From NCBI GenBank assembly GCA_016716405.1, contig JADJWK010000003.1:186001-250000 (forward strand): DNA of 64,000 bases, in the 5' to 3' direction. This stretch comes from Candidatus Melainabacteria bacterium. GTDB lineage: Bacteria > Cyanobacteriota > Vampirovibrionia > Obscuribacterales > Obscuribacteraceae. The notes under the pieces are model-generated. The model saw only the letters and a program-made list of their open reading frames with translations, made no database searches and was not told the DNA's origin. Positions 11,101 through 18,778 of this stretch are shown here, piece after piece. Numbering within the stretch: the first letter of the stretch is position 1; every line of letters begins with the position of its first letter. The position numbers were made by a program, and so were the translations under genes.

Positions 11101-13923
11101 AGGAACTTTGATCTCCACCGGCGGTGCGCCTTCGCCACCACCCGAGACATAATAAGAGTATCCGGGCACCGTCGTCTGCCGTCTGGCAAGGACACCGTCA
11201 TCGGGCAGCTTTCCGTCTTTCTGGGCGAGATAGAGCAGGGATATGGCAGTGGCAATTCTCTCCGTCTTGTCAGACTCCTTCTCCACCGGGAGCTCGCCGG
11301 GCTTTATCCTCTCTATATGCGCGCTCTCGTTCCCGTGGGATTTCTTCCACTGCTGGATTGAAGCTCCTGTGGGATGAAACAGTGCCACCAGATCGCCGCG
11401 CAAAGATGCGGCCGCGTTTGCGTCGCCGCTGGCCAGAGCGCTCTCGGTCCGATCGAAGATCGAGGTATTCTCGCCTCCGCCAAGCAGCGGCCGGTAGACA
11501 GAGAATGCCGTTTTACTTGCCTGCGCCGCATCCGGGGGACCGCTGAAATTCCTATCGCCTGTGTCACCGAGACCGGAGCCTCTTTGAATGAGCGCGTCGT
11601 GGAGATAGGCGAATGAGTCCTCTCCCCTGCCGCGCTTGATCTTTTCATGAGCTTCATTGCTCATGAGCGGGAGCCAGACGCCATCGGCTGCCCCGAAAGC
11701 CCACCTGGTGGCCGTCTCGATTCTTTTCATGCGGGCTGACTCTTCGATGACCTTTGCCACAGCCGTCGCTCCGGGGGTCTCGAAGGCTAGCTTGCCTGCC
11801 GAGAGCTTCGCCAGCCCCTGTCGCCCGAGCCCCTGGGTGACATCGGCGAGTATGGCTATATGACGGGCTTTACGAATCGCTTCTCCAGTGTCGCCCATTT
11901 GCCTGAAGGCCGGATCCATGAGACCGCCCACTCCCAGCATGACGCGACCGACATTGGTGGCGACATAGAGACCTTTGCCGGCGGTGAGAGCGGCCCGGGC
12001 CCCTATGGATCCGGTGGCGATCATGCCCACGTCCAGGGCGGCGCTGGCGATCTTTGAGCCATGATGGAAGAAAGCCTGGATTGCCTTGAACTCGCCCATC
12101 CGGTCGGCTCTTACCAGTTGCACGGTGCCCGACTGGGTCTGCACACCGACATAGCGATCGAACTGGTAGGAGCGGCTCTCTGAAACGTCTCCCTGTTTGA
12201 TACCGAACCAGTTCTGGTAGTTGAGCAGATGATCCTGGTAGTAGTGGCGGCGGTTGTCGATGTGGACGTTCTTGCCCTCGTCCCTTGTATCGAACTCCTG
12301 GTTGACGTACTGGAACTCCCTTTCGCTGGCGACGCTCCGCCCGGCGAGCTCCTTAGCCTTTTCCGCCGGTACTTCGACGCCGTCTTGATCGTAGTAGCGG
12401 CTGCCGTCCAGGCTGGCATTGATTACTTTGCCATCCGGGGTGGTGACGGTGACCAGATCGCCCGCTTCGTTCTTGATATAGACTACTTTTCCGGCGGAGT
12501 CCACGCCCACTCTGCCTTTTTGCTGGACGTCGCCATAGCGCACGAAGTTGCCCTTGAGATACTCTTCCATGGCCTGATCGACCGGGGCGCTGTGTTTCTG
12601 GAGCCAGTCCCGCATGCCCTGCAAGACCCGCTCATTGCCGGCGGTGGCGGTGAGATCGTCCGGCAGACGCAGCGAAAGTCTCCTGAAGTTCTTTCTCTCC
12701 GGATCGATCTGATAGTCGCCCAGTTGCTTGAGCTCTTCCAGAGCCTGCTTGTTGTCGAAATCTCCCTCGACGTTATCCAGTGATACCATGGCTTCGCCAT
12801 AGTTGCGCACCCGGAAAAGCAGGTTGAGGACTTCGGTCATGCGGCTGTTATAAGCTTCGAGATCGCCGTCTTTGACTTTGTCCGGGCTGTAGTTGGGCTT
12901 GTCGTAACCGAGCACGTCCTTGAGAAGGAAATACTGATTATTGGCGTCGATGCGCCTGGTCGTGGTGGCGATCCGGTCCTGGTTCGCGTAGAGCCAGTCG
13001 AAGCTGTTGCTCATTTTGTCCATGTCCAGCCTGGATGGAATCCCATCGGGCTCGAGAATCAAACTCGTCTCGAGATGGCCGGAACGGGACATTTCCCTGA
13101 ATCTGGTCAGATCGAGCTTGCCGTCCTTGATCAGGTTGTTGATGGTGTCCGGATCGTGGGGAATGCCCTTTCCAGCATTGCCGGGATCGGTGCCGATTCT
13201 CGCTATACCCAGGGGATCACCCGGTCCCATGGAGAGCTTCATCTGGGAGAGGACGTCATGGGCGCCGATAACCGCTGAATTCAGAAACTGATTGGTGAGA
13301 CGGAATGACTCCCGGGTGATGCCGGCTCCGGTTTTCTCGGCGAAGCCCGGCACCTCGGCTTCCAGTCTTACTCCGAGCTGGAGCTCTTTCGTGGTCATGG
13401 AGCCGAAGTCTTTTCCTTCGACCTTTCTCATGAATTCAGCCACATCGACTTCCCCTGCCTGACCCGGTGCCGGCGGAAGCTGACCGAGCATCTTCATCAG
13501 GTCCTCTTTCACCGGGGCGAGTTTTTCTCTTGCCCGGTCACCGTCTCCGGTAGTCTCCAATTTTTCTTCTGTCTTGAAACGCTCGCTGATTTGCTCGAAG
13601 GGCTCTCTGGAAGGATCAGGTTCTTTCTCTTGCTTTTGCTCTGGCTTCGGCTCGGGCTCTTGATCCTCATCGTCGGAAAAGTCTATTTCCACGCCCCCGG
13701 GAAGGACGGCAGCCAGATCGTCTGACGCTCCTCTTGCCTGCTTGAGTGTGTCAGGAGCCTCCTCCTCCTGGGTGAAAGAGTCGTCCGAGAGCGCCAGGTT
13801 GGCGTCCTCCTCCAACTCCACCCGGCTGGTGTGGTCTTCAGTAGGCCGATCCGTATGAAGTGGATCCTCGGGAGCGGGGCTCCCGTTTTGATTGTTCTTG
13901 CCGCTGTTGTTCGGACCGCTCAC
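5185..13923 (-). CDS. Giant 2,912-residue HEAT-like repeat protein
   Basis: This is one uninterrupted frame of 2,912 codons. Residues 1-130 are acidic and Pro/Glu/Lys-rich and probably disordered. Around residues 630-720 there is a Gly/Ala-rich hydrophobic stretch that could enter a membrane. At about residues 1810, 1970, 2045 and 2440 the same motif recurs: D-P-R, then ~6 residues, A-L, then E-R-V-R-L-A-A-A-x-x-L-S. This resembles HEAT/PBS-lyase-type alpha-solenoid repeats, so a scaffolding or binding role is plausible. The gene starts 19 bp after the stop of 13943-17446 and is surely co-transcribed with it. Its stop codon is 4 bp from the stop of the convergent giant gene. No catalytic motif was recognised and the overall family is unknown to me. 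Confidence 0.85.
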   Translation of the reverse strand: MSGPNNSGKNNQNGSPAPEDPLHTDRPTEDHTSRVELEEDANLALSDDSFTQEEEAPDTLKQARGASDDLAAVLPGGVEIDFSDDEDQEPEPKPEQKQEKEPDPSREPFEQISERFKTEEKLETTGDGDRAREKLAPVKEDLMKMLGQLPPAPGQAGEVDVAEFMRKVEGKDFGSMTTKELQLGVRLEAEVPGFAEKTGAGITRESFRLTNQFLNSAVIGAHDVLSQMKLSMGPGDPLGIARIGTDPGNAGKGIPHDPDTINNLIKDGKLDLTRFREMSRSGHLETSLILEPDGIPSRLDMDKMSNSFDWLYANQDRIATTTRRIDANNQYFLLKDVLGYDKPNYSPDKVKDGDLEAYNSRMTEVLNLLFRVRNYGEAMVSLDNVEGDFDNKQALEELKQLGDYQIDPERKNFRRLSLRLPDDLTATAGNERVLQGMRDWLQKHSAPVDQAMEEYLKGNFVRYGDVQQKGRVGVDSAGKVVYIKNEAGDLVTVTTPDGKVINASLDGSRYYDQDGVEVPAEKAKELAGRSVASEREFQYVNQEFDTRDEGKNVHIDNRRHYYQDHLLNYQNWFGIKQGDVSESRSYQFDRYVGVQTQSGTVQLVRADRMGEFKAIQAFFHHGSKIASAALDVGMIATGSIGARAALTAGKGLYVATNVGRVMLGVGGLMDPAFRQMGDTGEAIRKARHIAILADVTQGLGRQGLAKLSAGKLAFETPGATAVAKVIEESARMKRIETATRWAFGAADGVWLPLMSNEAHEKIKRGRGEDSFAYLHDALIQRGSGLGDTGDRNFSGPPDAAQASKTAFSVYRPLLGGGENTSIFDRTESALASGDANAAASLRGDLVALFHPTGASIQQWKKSHGNESAHIERIKPGELPVEKESDKTERIATAISLLYLAQKDGKLPDDGVLARRQTTVPGYSYYVSGGGEGAPPVEIKVPPESLEQTITTNDVIKILSDAALDSANPASQMAAADALFRTGSLPAGRYAGVLLDVVDNSAAGKDLKFKALRQISDLLVVEHAEENNPALGQVDRHRLLAASYGLDESNLKDRLANLAGSGGDKDIRAMAAAVLFTHERPDGDIADYQRLWDETVRPGREGAFHDAFVAEMKATLAKPLPVYEPVPVNPTRQELERYKELVDKFDQDLAAFDRGRTDKLDSARALGNLDGPQRTTYRADINRALMDTLSFPDRQWIKSDVRRGDQIPDMTTTALAFHQAMDNWSSLTPEQQSKLRDFGLEVMDRGYEDPARAAKSNYQAFILKAMVAENIPALFPGSTSIPADSELRQHYHEQEIFMRDSLLHVLSDRAKMRDWGREGTMAVTAIKGLTHLGEGEEIGAGQPGSRPVGQVTETIAMRLATRNGEFIERDPFVRARALQAINILDPSLFTRSREELNMLGLPDINFQSLLKTESDPLAVKTLFAVADRACSYQNPEDFQTQQEYCQVVKDISDGALLDKKPEEIRDWLKSSPFRIIDQRVLAEQARLNAKDYLWSGFGGWLDQTFTSKDTEYAREEYRANHVESYRLNRDREKQFKELANFHQMSRQDQDMTIKFLVHMVSDGDQQIIPQDKEREYRIKAARLLCEISQSNGPAGDRVKNKALLSTGVITALLDSSADLPAEAKRHLVRAVGYLTDRNYGADIDSGEKASDYSVITPRKAGEVLTRALEREARNIRRLGDSSGESTRLQIGILDAIHDIGYMGRYSVLAAMGPDPQLDPANPGTYLPQVRERARQVVESLWWGTERLSHDAGFGMRIQGSRPSPLTGSADSDATKIGAQLIGPQERNFEQVARDIFKSAASVPIDSASDPRVAVLVRALSHPNQRVELAAARALAGAGLDPGSEPVRAASRKLLEMSLYGERQVYKAEAGRALLALEGTGDRRPASPDELLHGVGWLDRNDGDGRRADQSPPAATLAAGVEAALNPRDRSFDSEITASLITTRAEEVADSFVNGQMIPLTSASDPRRTRLAKALGSDSERVRFAAALVLSGSAIKADRDLAAGQMRQLSRTVESLASFNYKDAVRAIVDTARGGPIKDVFDPRREALTEALSHDNERVRLAAAWRLSESAIGGDRQTAMAQLAAIANGSGNAIGRQEAQALLKNIIDCGNLDDQLLAHNAWQTAYDASSAPGKVPPPAVPNEYSRSINRMLMEPRSHLTDFVYYTSTTDKVNLLRTLTGWSQETLDYQLGAEYRLRIKPSERREENTADLMRFSTINRCASHNPKHQYGYEESRSFRLSLGGAYGEVPLTDQQKASALDSILFRHIRGENIAGAGSLDSLLAFKDSGTGRGSNLESFVSGRSDQLLKDFLEQIKKDTPAATPIRSNTGTALSPAASPPRWRPAAAFEGTSFLQIKDRNPGSISQTEIESLYGGVGLLNRRAGARLTDTTDGDARKLATDLAGELPGNGRQWSEDLFASIKHSPIAGDNDPRLAVLDQALRSGSERVRLASSWMLSQSGREKDLEKAVETLASLAVQSRNRTTSTEAAGLLKDMIYKGSDTTRDAALKAWKEIWEASGREPSRKPPEFNDADQARKYLERNPVAARSLYALPVDHRKAIFLAMSAAGDGRPFTEEELDARISPPTYTPVLNRQADLFQLQSNPFRRENPLDLFTNSFQTRPYPVADRSRTGAILLESIKQRYAATVPEARFSFDRDGKVVFDLESDKPGSEPLRITTTSSNRITFSESAPDELVGQFLKEMLDTRPDLGRRQSLDSRSLATMYKNWLSQRGRGLDYGIDQLEMAGLGLHSDLSTDRWVDVSRRRETSLNNALNRELAAMIAPRLLTREDYSPSWTPPPGSALSAEIARPEFLSAPPVETLARYRSNIVALLPEDLKEHQSEDGSIPLWYIQAFARDRAPANFEGNPNFRVLPGLSSKSKGQYLVIPRDDRTLRTMELDRTGQRLRVIQTFLDNK

Positions 13924-13942
13924 TGTCTATCTCCCGGGGTCT

Positions 13943-16900
13943 TCAATTGCCGGTGGGGCGCACGCGCTCTGTGCTTCGACCGCCGGACTTCAGATCCGGT
14001 GCCAGAGCGTTGAAGAGAAGCAGAACTCCCACCACCGGACCGGCGCCTTTGATTACCGAGCCCAGGCGGCCGCCGCTCTTGATACCTTCGATGGTGCGCT
14101 CGCAGTAGCGAGTGCCCTGACCGGATTCTCTGGCTGCCAGGTATTCGGCGCGCATGGTCTCCAGGTGCCTGAGACCTTCGAGCTCGACCTTCTGTCTTTC
14201 CATCTCGGCTTTATCCCTGGTCGCGTCCAGCTGTTTGATCCGGTCCTCGGCGGCTTTGATGCGAGCGGTCAGATCTGTCTCTTTCAACTCGGCAAGACGT
14301 TTTTCCAGCTCTCCGGGCTTGATGTCGCCCACCGGCACATAGCGCTCGGAGGTGGTGCCGTCTCCTCTTGCCTCGGAGATGCGCACCATCATGTCTCTGG
14401 CGTTGTTACCCGTGACATTGAATCCGCTCATGGTATCATGCCGGGTGCTGGTGCTCTCGAGGGTGGCGGTGGCACTGCCGGTGCCGCCGGCTCTGGTCGT
14501 GTCGAGGGTGCCGGTGCCCGATTCGGCCCCGGCGAGACTGCCTGCCACCCGGCTTCTTATCGAGTCGAGATGGGTGTCCAGGCGGCTTGCTCCGCGCTCG
14601 CCCAGGTAGGCTTTCACCGAATCAGGCAGGCTGCCCTTTTCGGCAAGCTTGATGATGTCCCGGGCCAGATCTCGTTCGCCTAGCTCCACCAGTTTCGAAA
14701 GCCCCGGTTTGAGCTCGCCTGAACTTTCCACGGCGGCAGCGAGATCGAATTGACCGGCTTTGCCCGCTATGAGGCTATCGCCGCCTGCGTCAACGATCTC
14801 TTTGATGCGCTGCCGCTCTTCGAAGGTCTTGCCCTGCTCCAGGTAATCGCCGGCTATTCGGGAGAGCTCTGCCGGTGTCCTGGGCTCCGACTTGTTGACT
14901 GTCTCGGCGAGATGATCGAGGGCTGCATGAACGCCTTCGCCGTTATAGACTCTGGTGTCGGCGCTCAGGGACCGGGCGACTTTCGCGGCGACGGCATCGC
15001 CTCTGGAGGGACCTTCTTTGAGGAATGTCTCCAGGGTCTGCCTGGCTTTCTCGGGAGTGCTGAAATCGCCTTCCGGAAACAGTCTCGCCCGTACGCCGGA
15101 GCGCTCTAGCATCTCCAGAGCTCGCTCCGGATTGCGACTCTCGAGGATGGCGTTCATTTTTTCTTTGAGCACTTCGGGCTGGTCTACGAGGGCCCTGGCG
15201 AATCCGGCCTGCTCGATCAGGCAGTCTGATACCGCTGCCGGTGTGCGAATGCCGAGATCGGCTACTTCTCTGACCCGGTCGAGCATTTCGGCGGGATTTC
15301 TCTGGAAGGCTCTGTCCAGCTGGTCTACGGTGTAAGGACCGTATTCCGGGGCTTTCATATCGGCGGCGAACCTGGCCAGGTTGTCGCTGTACTCGCTGCC
15401 GCTTCGCGGACCGACTCGTTTGCTTCCCTCGCCGTCCGGCACGATCAGGGAGGGACTGGTCTCGGCATTGCCGAATTGCAGTTTCATGCCCAGGCGCTGG
15501 TTGTCGATCTCGAGCTGAACGGCGCGGCCGGGCTGCAGTTTGATCTCGATCTTCGGATCGTTGATCGCTTCTCTCAGCTCGGCCTCCATTACCCGGCGGG
15601 CGTCAGCTTCGCGAGGATTGCCCGAGAGCTCCCGTCCGACTGTCTCGAAGCCTTCCATGGCTTTTTTGATATTCTCGACGCTTCCCTCCTTGATGGAGAA
15701 GGCCAGCTCTTTGACGCTCCTGTCCATGCGCTCCACTGTCTCTCTTTCGAGACCGGATTTGAGACGGCTGCGCTCCTGGCGGTCCAGCTTGCCTTCCTCG
15801 CCGGTACCTTCGCGGCCTTCAGCGGAGCCCGCCTGCGCTCGTCTTTCCCGGGCCTTTTGATAGATCCCTTTCAGCTTGCTGTAGGCATAGAGTCCGGTTC
15901 CGACACCAAGACCGAGATAGATAAGCTTCTCGGTGGTGCTCGATTCGCCGGTGGGAGCCTGAGCGTCCCACTCGCTCACTGACCTGGGCACCAGGGTGCC
16001 GTCGTCTTCGATCTCGTCGAGGCTGGGAGGCTTGAACTCGGGCACCGGATTCGATGCCGCGGCCGTTTTCAGGTCGTCTGCCACGGTTCCACCTGGCTTT
16101 TCCTGAGGCGGCGCTTCGGCGACGGTTGCCGCGGGCGCTTTGTAGTGCGAAGTGAAGGCATTGCGAAGCCCCGACTCGAACTCCTGGTTGAAAGCGAGCT
16201 GGGGAGTACGCTCCAGGGTCCGGAGAATCTCTTTCTTCCCCTGGTCGAAGAGGTCCCTGTCCGGTGAGCTGATCTTCAGGAATGATCGCTGGACATTCAA
16301 TATGAGGTTACGCTCCCGGCTCTGTCTGGAGGTCTCGCCGGCAGCCTGCTCGATTCTCTCGTAGTCCAGCCGGCGCTCTACCAGCCCGGTGACGTCCTGG
16401 CCAAGATAGTTTTTCTGGGCAATGGCGGCATCTTGCTTGAGACCTTGCAGGAAAACATCGACCCGGGCCTGCTCGACTCCGGCATGGGCGCGGTCGCTGA
16501 AACCGGCGGCGGTGGACGCCGATTCCAGAGCTCCTTTGAGATCTCCGGCTCTCAGTCTTTCGGTGAGGTCTTTGATGCTCTGGTCCGCCTGCTGTCTTTC
16601 TTCGGCGGTAAGGGGCTTGACCGTGCCGGTGACATCTCCTGCTCTGGCGGTGCTCTCATATAGAGGTATGTCCACCGGGGCTTTGCCCTGTGCCAGACCG
16701 AGCCTGGTGAAACGGTTGGCGGCCATCTCGCTGTACACCCTGGTGACCATATCCCGGAAGCTCTTCTCGTTCTCGATTCCGGGGTAGTCCCTTACGAGAC
16801 CGGCAAACTCCAGCTCGCCTTTGCGGATATCCTCATCGCGGCCTGTGGAGATAAGCAGTGCCCCGCGCAGAATCCGGAAATCCTTGGTCTTGTCGCTGAC

Positions 16901-17446
16901 ACCGGCGATATTGTCTCGAATGCTTCGCTTGATCGTCCCGGACTCGATATCGAGCTGGCTTACCTGGCGCTCGAAGCCTGCCCGGGCGCCGTCCGGCGCT
17001 GCCAGGAGCAGGCTGGTGGCCAGACCGATCTGGTCGCAGTTCTCCAGGGCTTTCAGCTGGGACTGGCTGAGTGGTTTTCTTGTTCTGTCCCTATCTCCCG
17101 TGGCTTCCAGCATTTTCTCGTCAAGAACTTTGTGAGCCCGTCCGACTTTCTCATCGAAGACGGAGAGTCGCTGTCTATCTTCGCTGCCCGGGACCTTATC
17201 GACTGCTGGTGCTCGATCCGCCGCTCGATTCTGGGGCTCGGCCGCCTCGGCCTGCGCTACTTTCGTAGCAGCCGGCTCGTTGTGGGAGTCGGCCTCCAGG
17301 CTCATGCCCACCCGCTCGTCCATGGAGTAATCATCGTCAAGGGCGTCCTGATCGTCACTGGTGTCGTGGGCGTCCCGGGGGAAGAACATCCGGTAGCTCT
17401 CGTCGTTGTTGGAATTGCCCGGCTTCGGGCCAGCTCCGTCGGCCAT
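13943..17446 (-). CDS. 1,167-residue membrane-associated coiled-coil protein, first gene of giant-protein operon
   Basis: The N-terminus is acidic and low in complexity (residues 1-100). It is followed by T-G-D-R-D-R-T-R-x-x-L, echoed as T-G-D-G-D-R-A-R-x-x-L in the downstream giant protein. A short hydrophobic segment lies near residues 503-520, followed by a very basic stretch, suggesting one membrane pass. The middle is helical and charged. The last ~145 residues form a coiled coil, a hydrophobic segment (V-V-G-V-L-L-L-F-N-A-L-A-P) and the terminus E-R-V-R-P-T-G-N. They match the end of the + strand giant protein at 3-5180. The ATG has GAGG 8 bases upstream. The next gene begins 19 bp after the stop. 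Family not recognised; it is likely a membrane partner of the other two giants. Confidence 0.85.
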   Translation of the reverse strand: MADGAGPKPGNSNNDESYRMFFPRDAHDTSDDQDALDDDYSMDERVGMSLEADSHNEPAATKVAQAEAAEPQNRAADRAPAVDKVPGSEDRQRLSVFDEKVGRAHKVLDEKMLEATGDRDRTRKPLSQSQLKALENCDQIGLATSLLLAAPDGARAGFERQVSQLDIESGTIKRSIRDNIAGVSDKTKDFRILRGALLISTGRDEDIRKGELEFAGLVRDYPGIENEKSFRDMVTRVYSEMAANRFTRLGLAQGKAPVDIPLYESTARAGDVTGTVKPLTAEERQQADQSIKDLTERLRAGDLKGALESASTAAGFSDRAHAGVEQARVDVFLQGLKQDAAIAQKNYLGQDVTGLVERRLDYERIEQAAGETSRQSRERNLILNVQRSFLKISSPDRDLFDQGKKEILRTLERTPQLAFNQEFESGLRNAFTSHYKAPAATVAEAPPQEKPGGTVADDLKTAAASNPVPEFKPPSLDEIEDDGTLVPRSVSEWDAQAPTGESSTTEKLIYLGLGVGTGLYAYSKLKGIYQKARERRAQAGSAEGREGTGEEGKLDRQERSRLKSGLERETVERMDRSVKELAFSIKEGSVENIKKAMEGFETVGRELSGNPREADARRVMEAELREAINDPKIEIKLQPGRAVQLEIDNQRLGMKLQFGNAETSPSLIVPDGEGSKRVGPRSGSEYSDNLARFAADMKAPEYGPYTVDQLDRAFQRNPAEMLDRVREVADLGIRTPAAVSDCLIEQAGFARALVDQPEVLKEKMNAILESRNPERALEMLERSGVRARLFPEGDFSTPEKARQTLETFLKEGPSRGDAVAAKVARSLSADTRVYNGEGVHAALDHLAETVNKSEPRTPAELSRIAGDYLEQGKTFEERQRIKEIVDAGGDSLIAGKAGQFDLAAAVESSGELKPGLSKLVELGERDLARDIIKLAEKGSLPDSVKAYLGERGASRLDTHLDSIRSRVAGSLAGAESGTGTLDTTRAGGTGSATATLESTSTRHDTMSGFNVTGNNARDMMVRISEARGDGTTSERYVPVGDIKPGELEKRLAELKETDLTARIKAAEDRIKQLDATRDKAEMERQKVELEGLRHLETMRAEYLAARESGQGTRYCERTIEGIKSGGRLGSVIKGAGPVVGVLLLFNALAPDLKSGGRSTERVRPTGN

Positions 17447-17628
17447 GGGGAAAGCCTCGTCAAAGGGGACTTATAGAATCTATGCCACCGGGGTCGCTTT
17501 CTAGACGCGCCTGACAATATCCAAAGCACGATTTTATGAGCCTTGCGGGCTATCCATGATGGTCATGCTGCTATTGATGTGATATCATTGTGTTATCGTT
17601 TCAATAGCGGCTATCGAGGTCCCCTGAT

Positions 17629-18519
17629 ATGACAAGCGAGCGAACCCACTGGCACCTCGGCGGTGCGGCAGCCTGGGCAGGTCTTCTGGTTTTGATTGGA
17701 ATCATGGGTTGGTCCACCCTTGCATTCATATCGGTTTTCCTCGGTCTGGGGGAGCGCTGGATCACCGACCCTGGCGAGCTCGTTCTCCCGGGGCTGATCC
17801 TCGGAGCCTCTCTTTTTCTCAGCAAGGGCTTCGCGGTCATCCAGCCGAACTTTGCCATGGTGCTTGTTTTTGTCGGTACTTACAGCGGTACTGTGAAAAG
17901 AAACGGCCTTGTCCTGGTCAATCCATTCTGCAGCCGCCAGAGCATTTCGCTCAAGTTGCAGAACTTCCAGTCGCCGGTGCTCAAGGTCAACGACCTGAGC
18001 GGCAATCCCATCGAGATTGCCGCGGTGGTGGTCTGGCACGTTTCGGAGCCCGCCCGGGCGATCTTCGATGTCGATCACTACGAGCTTTTCGTGCGGGTGC
18101 AGAGCGAGACCGCCGTGAGGCACCTGGCCAATCTCTACTCGTATGACGGCGAGGGTGAGGAGACCACTCTCAGAAGCCGCGTCGATGAGGTCTCCCATAC
18201 CCTCAAGCAGGAGCTCGATCAGAGACTGGCGGTGGCCGGCATCACCGTGGACGAGGCTCGCATCTCGCACCTGGCTTATGCGCCCGAGATCGCCATGGCC
18301 ATGCTCAAGCGCCAGCAGGCCGAAGCCGTGGTGGCTGCCCGGCGCGCCATTGTCAGCGGTGCGGTGAGCATTGTCACCGGCGCCCTGGAGGATCTCACCA
18401 GGACGGAGCTGCTCAATCTCGACGACGAGCGCAAGGCTGCCATGGTGAGCAATCTCCTGGTGGTGCTCTGCAGCGATACCCAGGTCCAGCCGGTAGTGAA
18501 CGCCGGCACTCTGTATTGA
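17629..18519 (+). CDS. SPFH/band 7 domain membrane protein
   Basis: The 296-residue protein has two N-terminal hydrophobic segments (about 12-40 and 50-85). An SPFH (stomatin/prohibitin/flotillin/HflK) domain follows: the K-L-Q-N-F-Q-S-P region, then D-L-S-G-N-P-I-E-I-A-A-V-V-V-W, and later L-A-V-A-G-I-T-V-D-E-A-R-I. The C-terminal helix is rich in K-R-Q-Q-A-E-A-V-V-A-A-R-R-A, as in the family. Such proteins oligomerise on the inner membrane and organise microdomains or regulate proteases. GAGGT sits 8 bases before the ATG. An Arc-like gene starts 4 bp after the stop, a pairing also seen elsewhere for this SPFH subfamily. The upstream intergenic region (17447-17628) is divergent with the giant-protein operon and must hold both promoters; I could not fix either. 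Confidence 0.9.
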   Translation: MTSERTHWHLGGAAAWAGLLVLIGIMGWSTLAFISVFLGLGERWITDPGELVLPGLILGASLFLSKGFAVIQPNFAMVLVFVGTYSGTVKRNGLVLVNPFCSRQSISLKLQNFQSPVLKVNDLSGNPIEIAAVVVWHVSEPARAIFDVDHYELFVRVQSETAVRHLANLYSYDGEGEETTLRSRVDEVSHTLKQELDQRLAVAGITVDEARISHLAYAPEIAMAMLKRQQAEAVVAARRAIVSGAVSIVTGALEDLTRTELLNLDDERKAAMVSNLLVVLCSDTQVQPVVNAGTLY

Positions 18520-18523
18520 GATA

Positions 18524-18736
18524 ATGCCGCGAAAGTCCTTCCTGCTGCGTATCGATCAACAGGTCTATAAGGACCTGGAGTCCTGGGCGCAGCAGGAGAT
18601 GCGCAGTGTCAACGGGCAGATCGAGTATCTTCTGCGCCAGGCCCTTTCGCGCTATAAAGGAAAAGAGAAGCAGGATTATGGAGTGATCAAGCAGGAGCCG
18701 GTGGAGGAGACCGATGTCATGCTCGACCGCGATTAG
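18524..18736 (+). CDS. Arc-like ribbon-helix-helix protein
   Basis: The 70-residue protein begins with M-P-R-K-S-F-L-L-R-I-D-Q-Q-V-Y, the beta strand and helix of a ribbon-helix-helix (Arc/MetJ) fold. It continues with R-S-V-N-G-Q-I-E-Y-L-L-R-Q-A-L, the second helix that packs the dimer. The acidic tail is short. Arc-type proteins bind operator DNA as dimers through the strand. The gene starts 4 bp after the SPFH gene and is probably translated from the same mRNA. In related genomes such partners are annotated as Arc-family regulators of the SPFH gene. Autoregulation of this pair is an inference. A toxin-antitoxin role was considered, but no toxin-like neighbour exists. Confidence 0.8.
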   Translation: MPRKSFLLRIDQQVYKDLESWAQQEMRSVNGQIEYLLRQALSRYKGKEKQDYGVIKQEPVEETDVMLDRD

Positions 18737-18778
18737 ACGAGCGGTCACCGTGCGCTTTGCTGAGAGGAGTCCTTTAGT

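Noticed and set aside
18524..18736. Antitoxin of a toxin-antitoxin pair
   Set aside because: The partner is an SPFH membrane protein and no toxin-like gene is adjacent.
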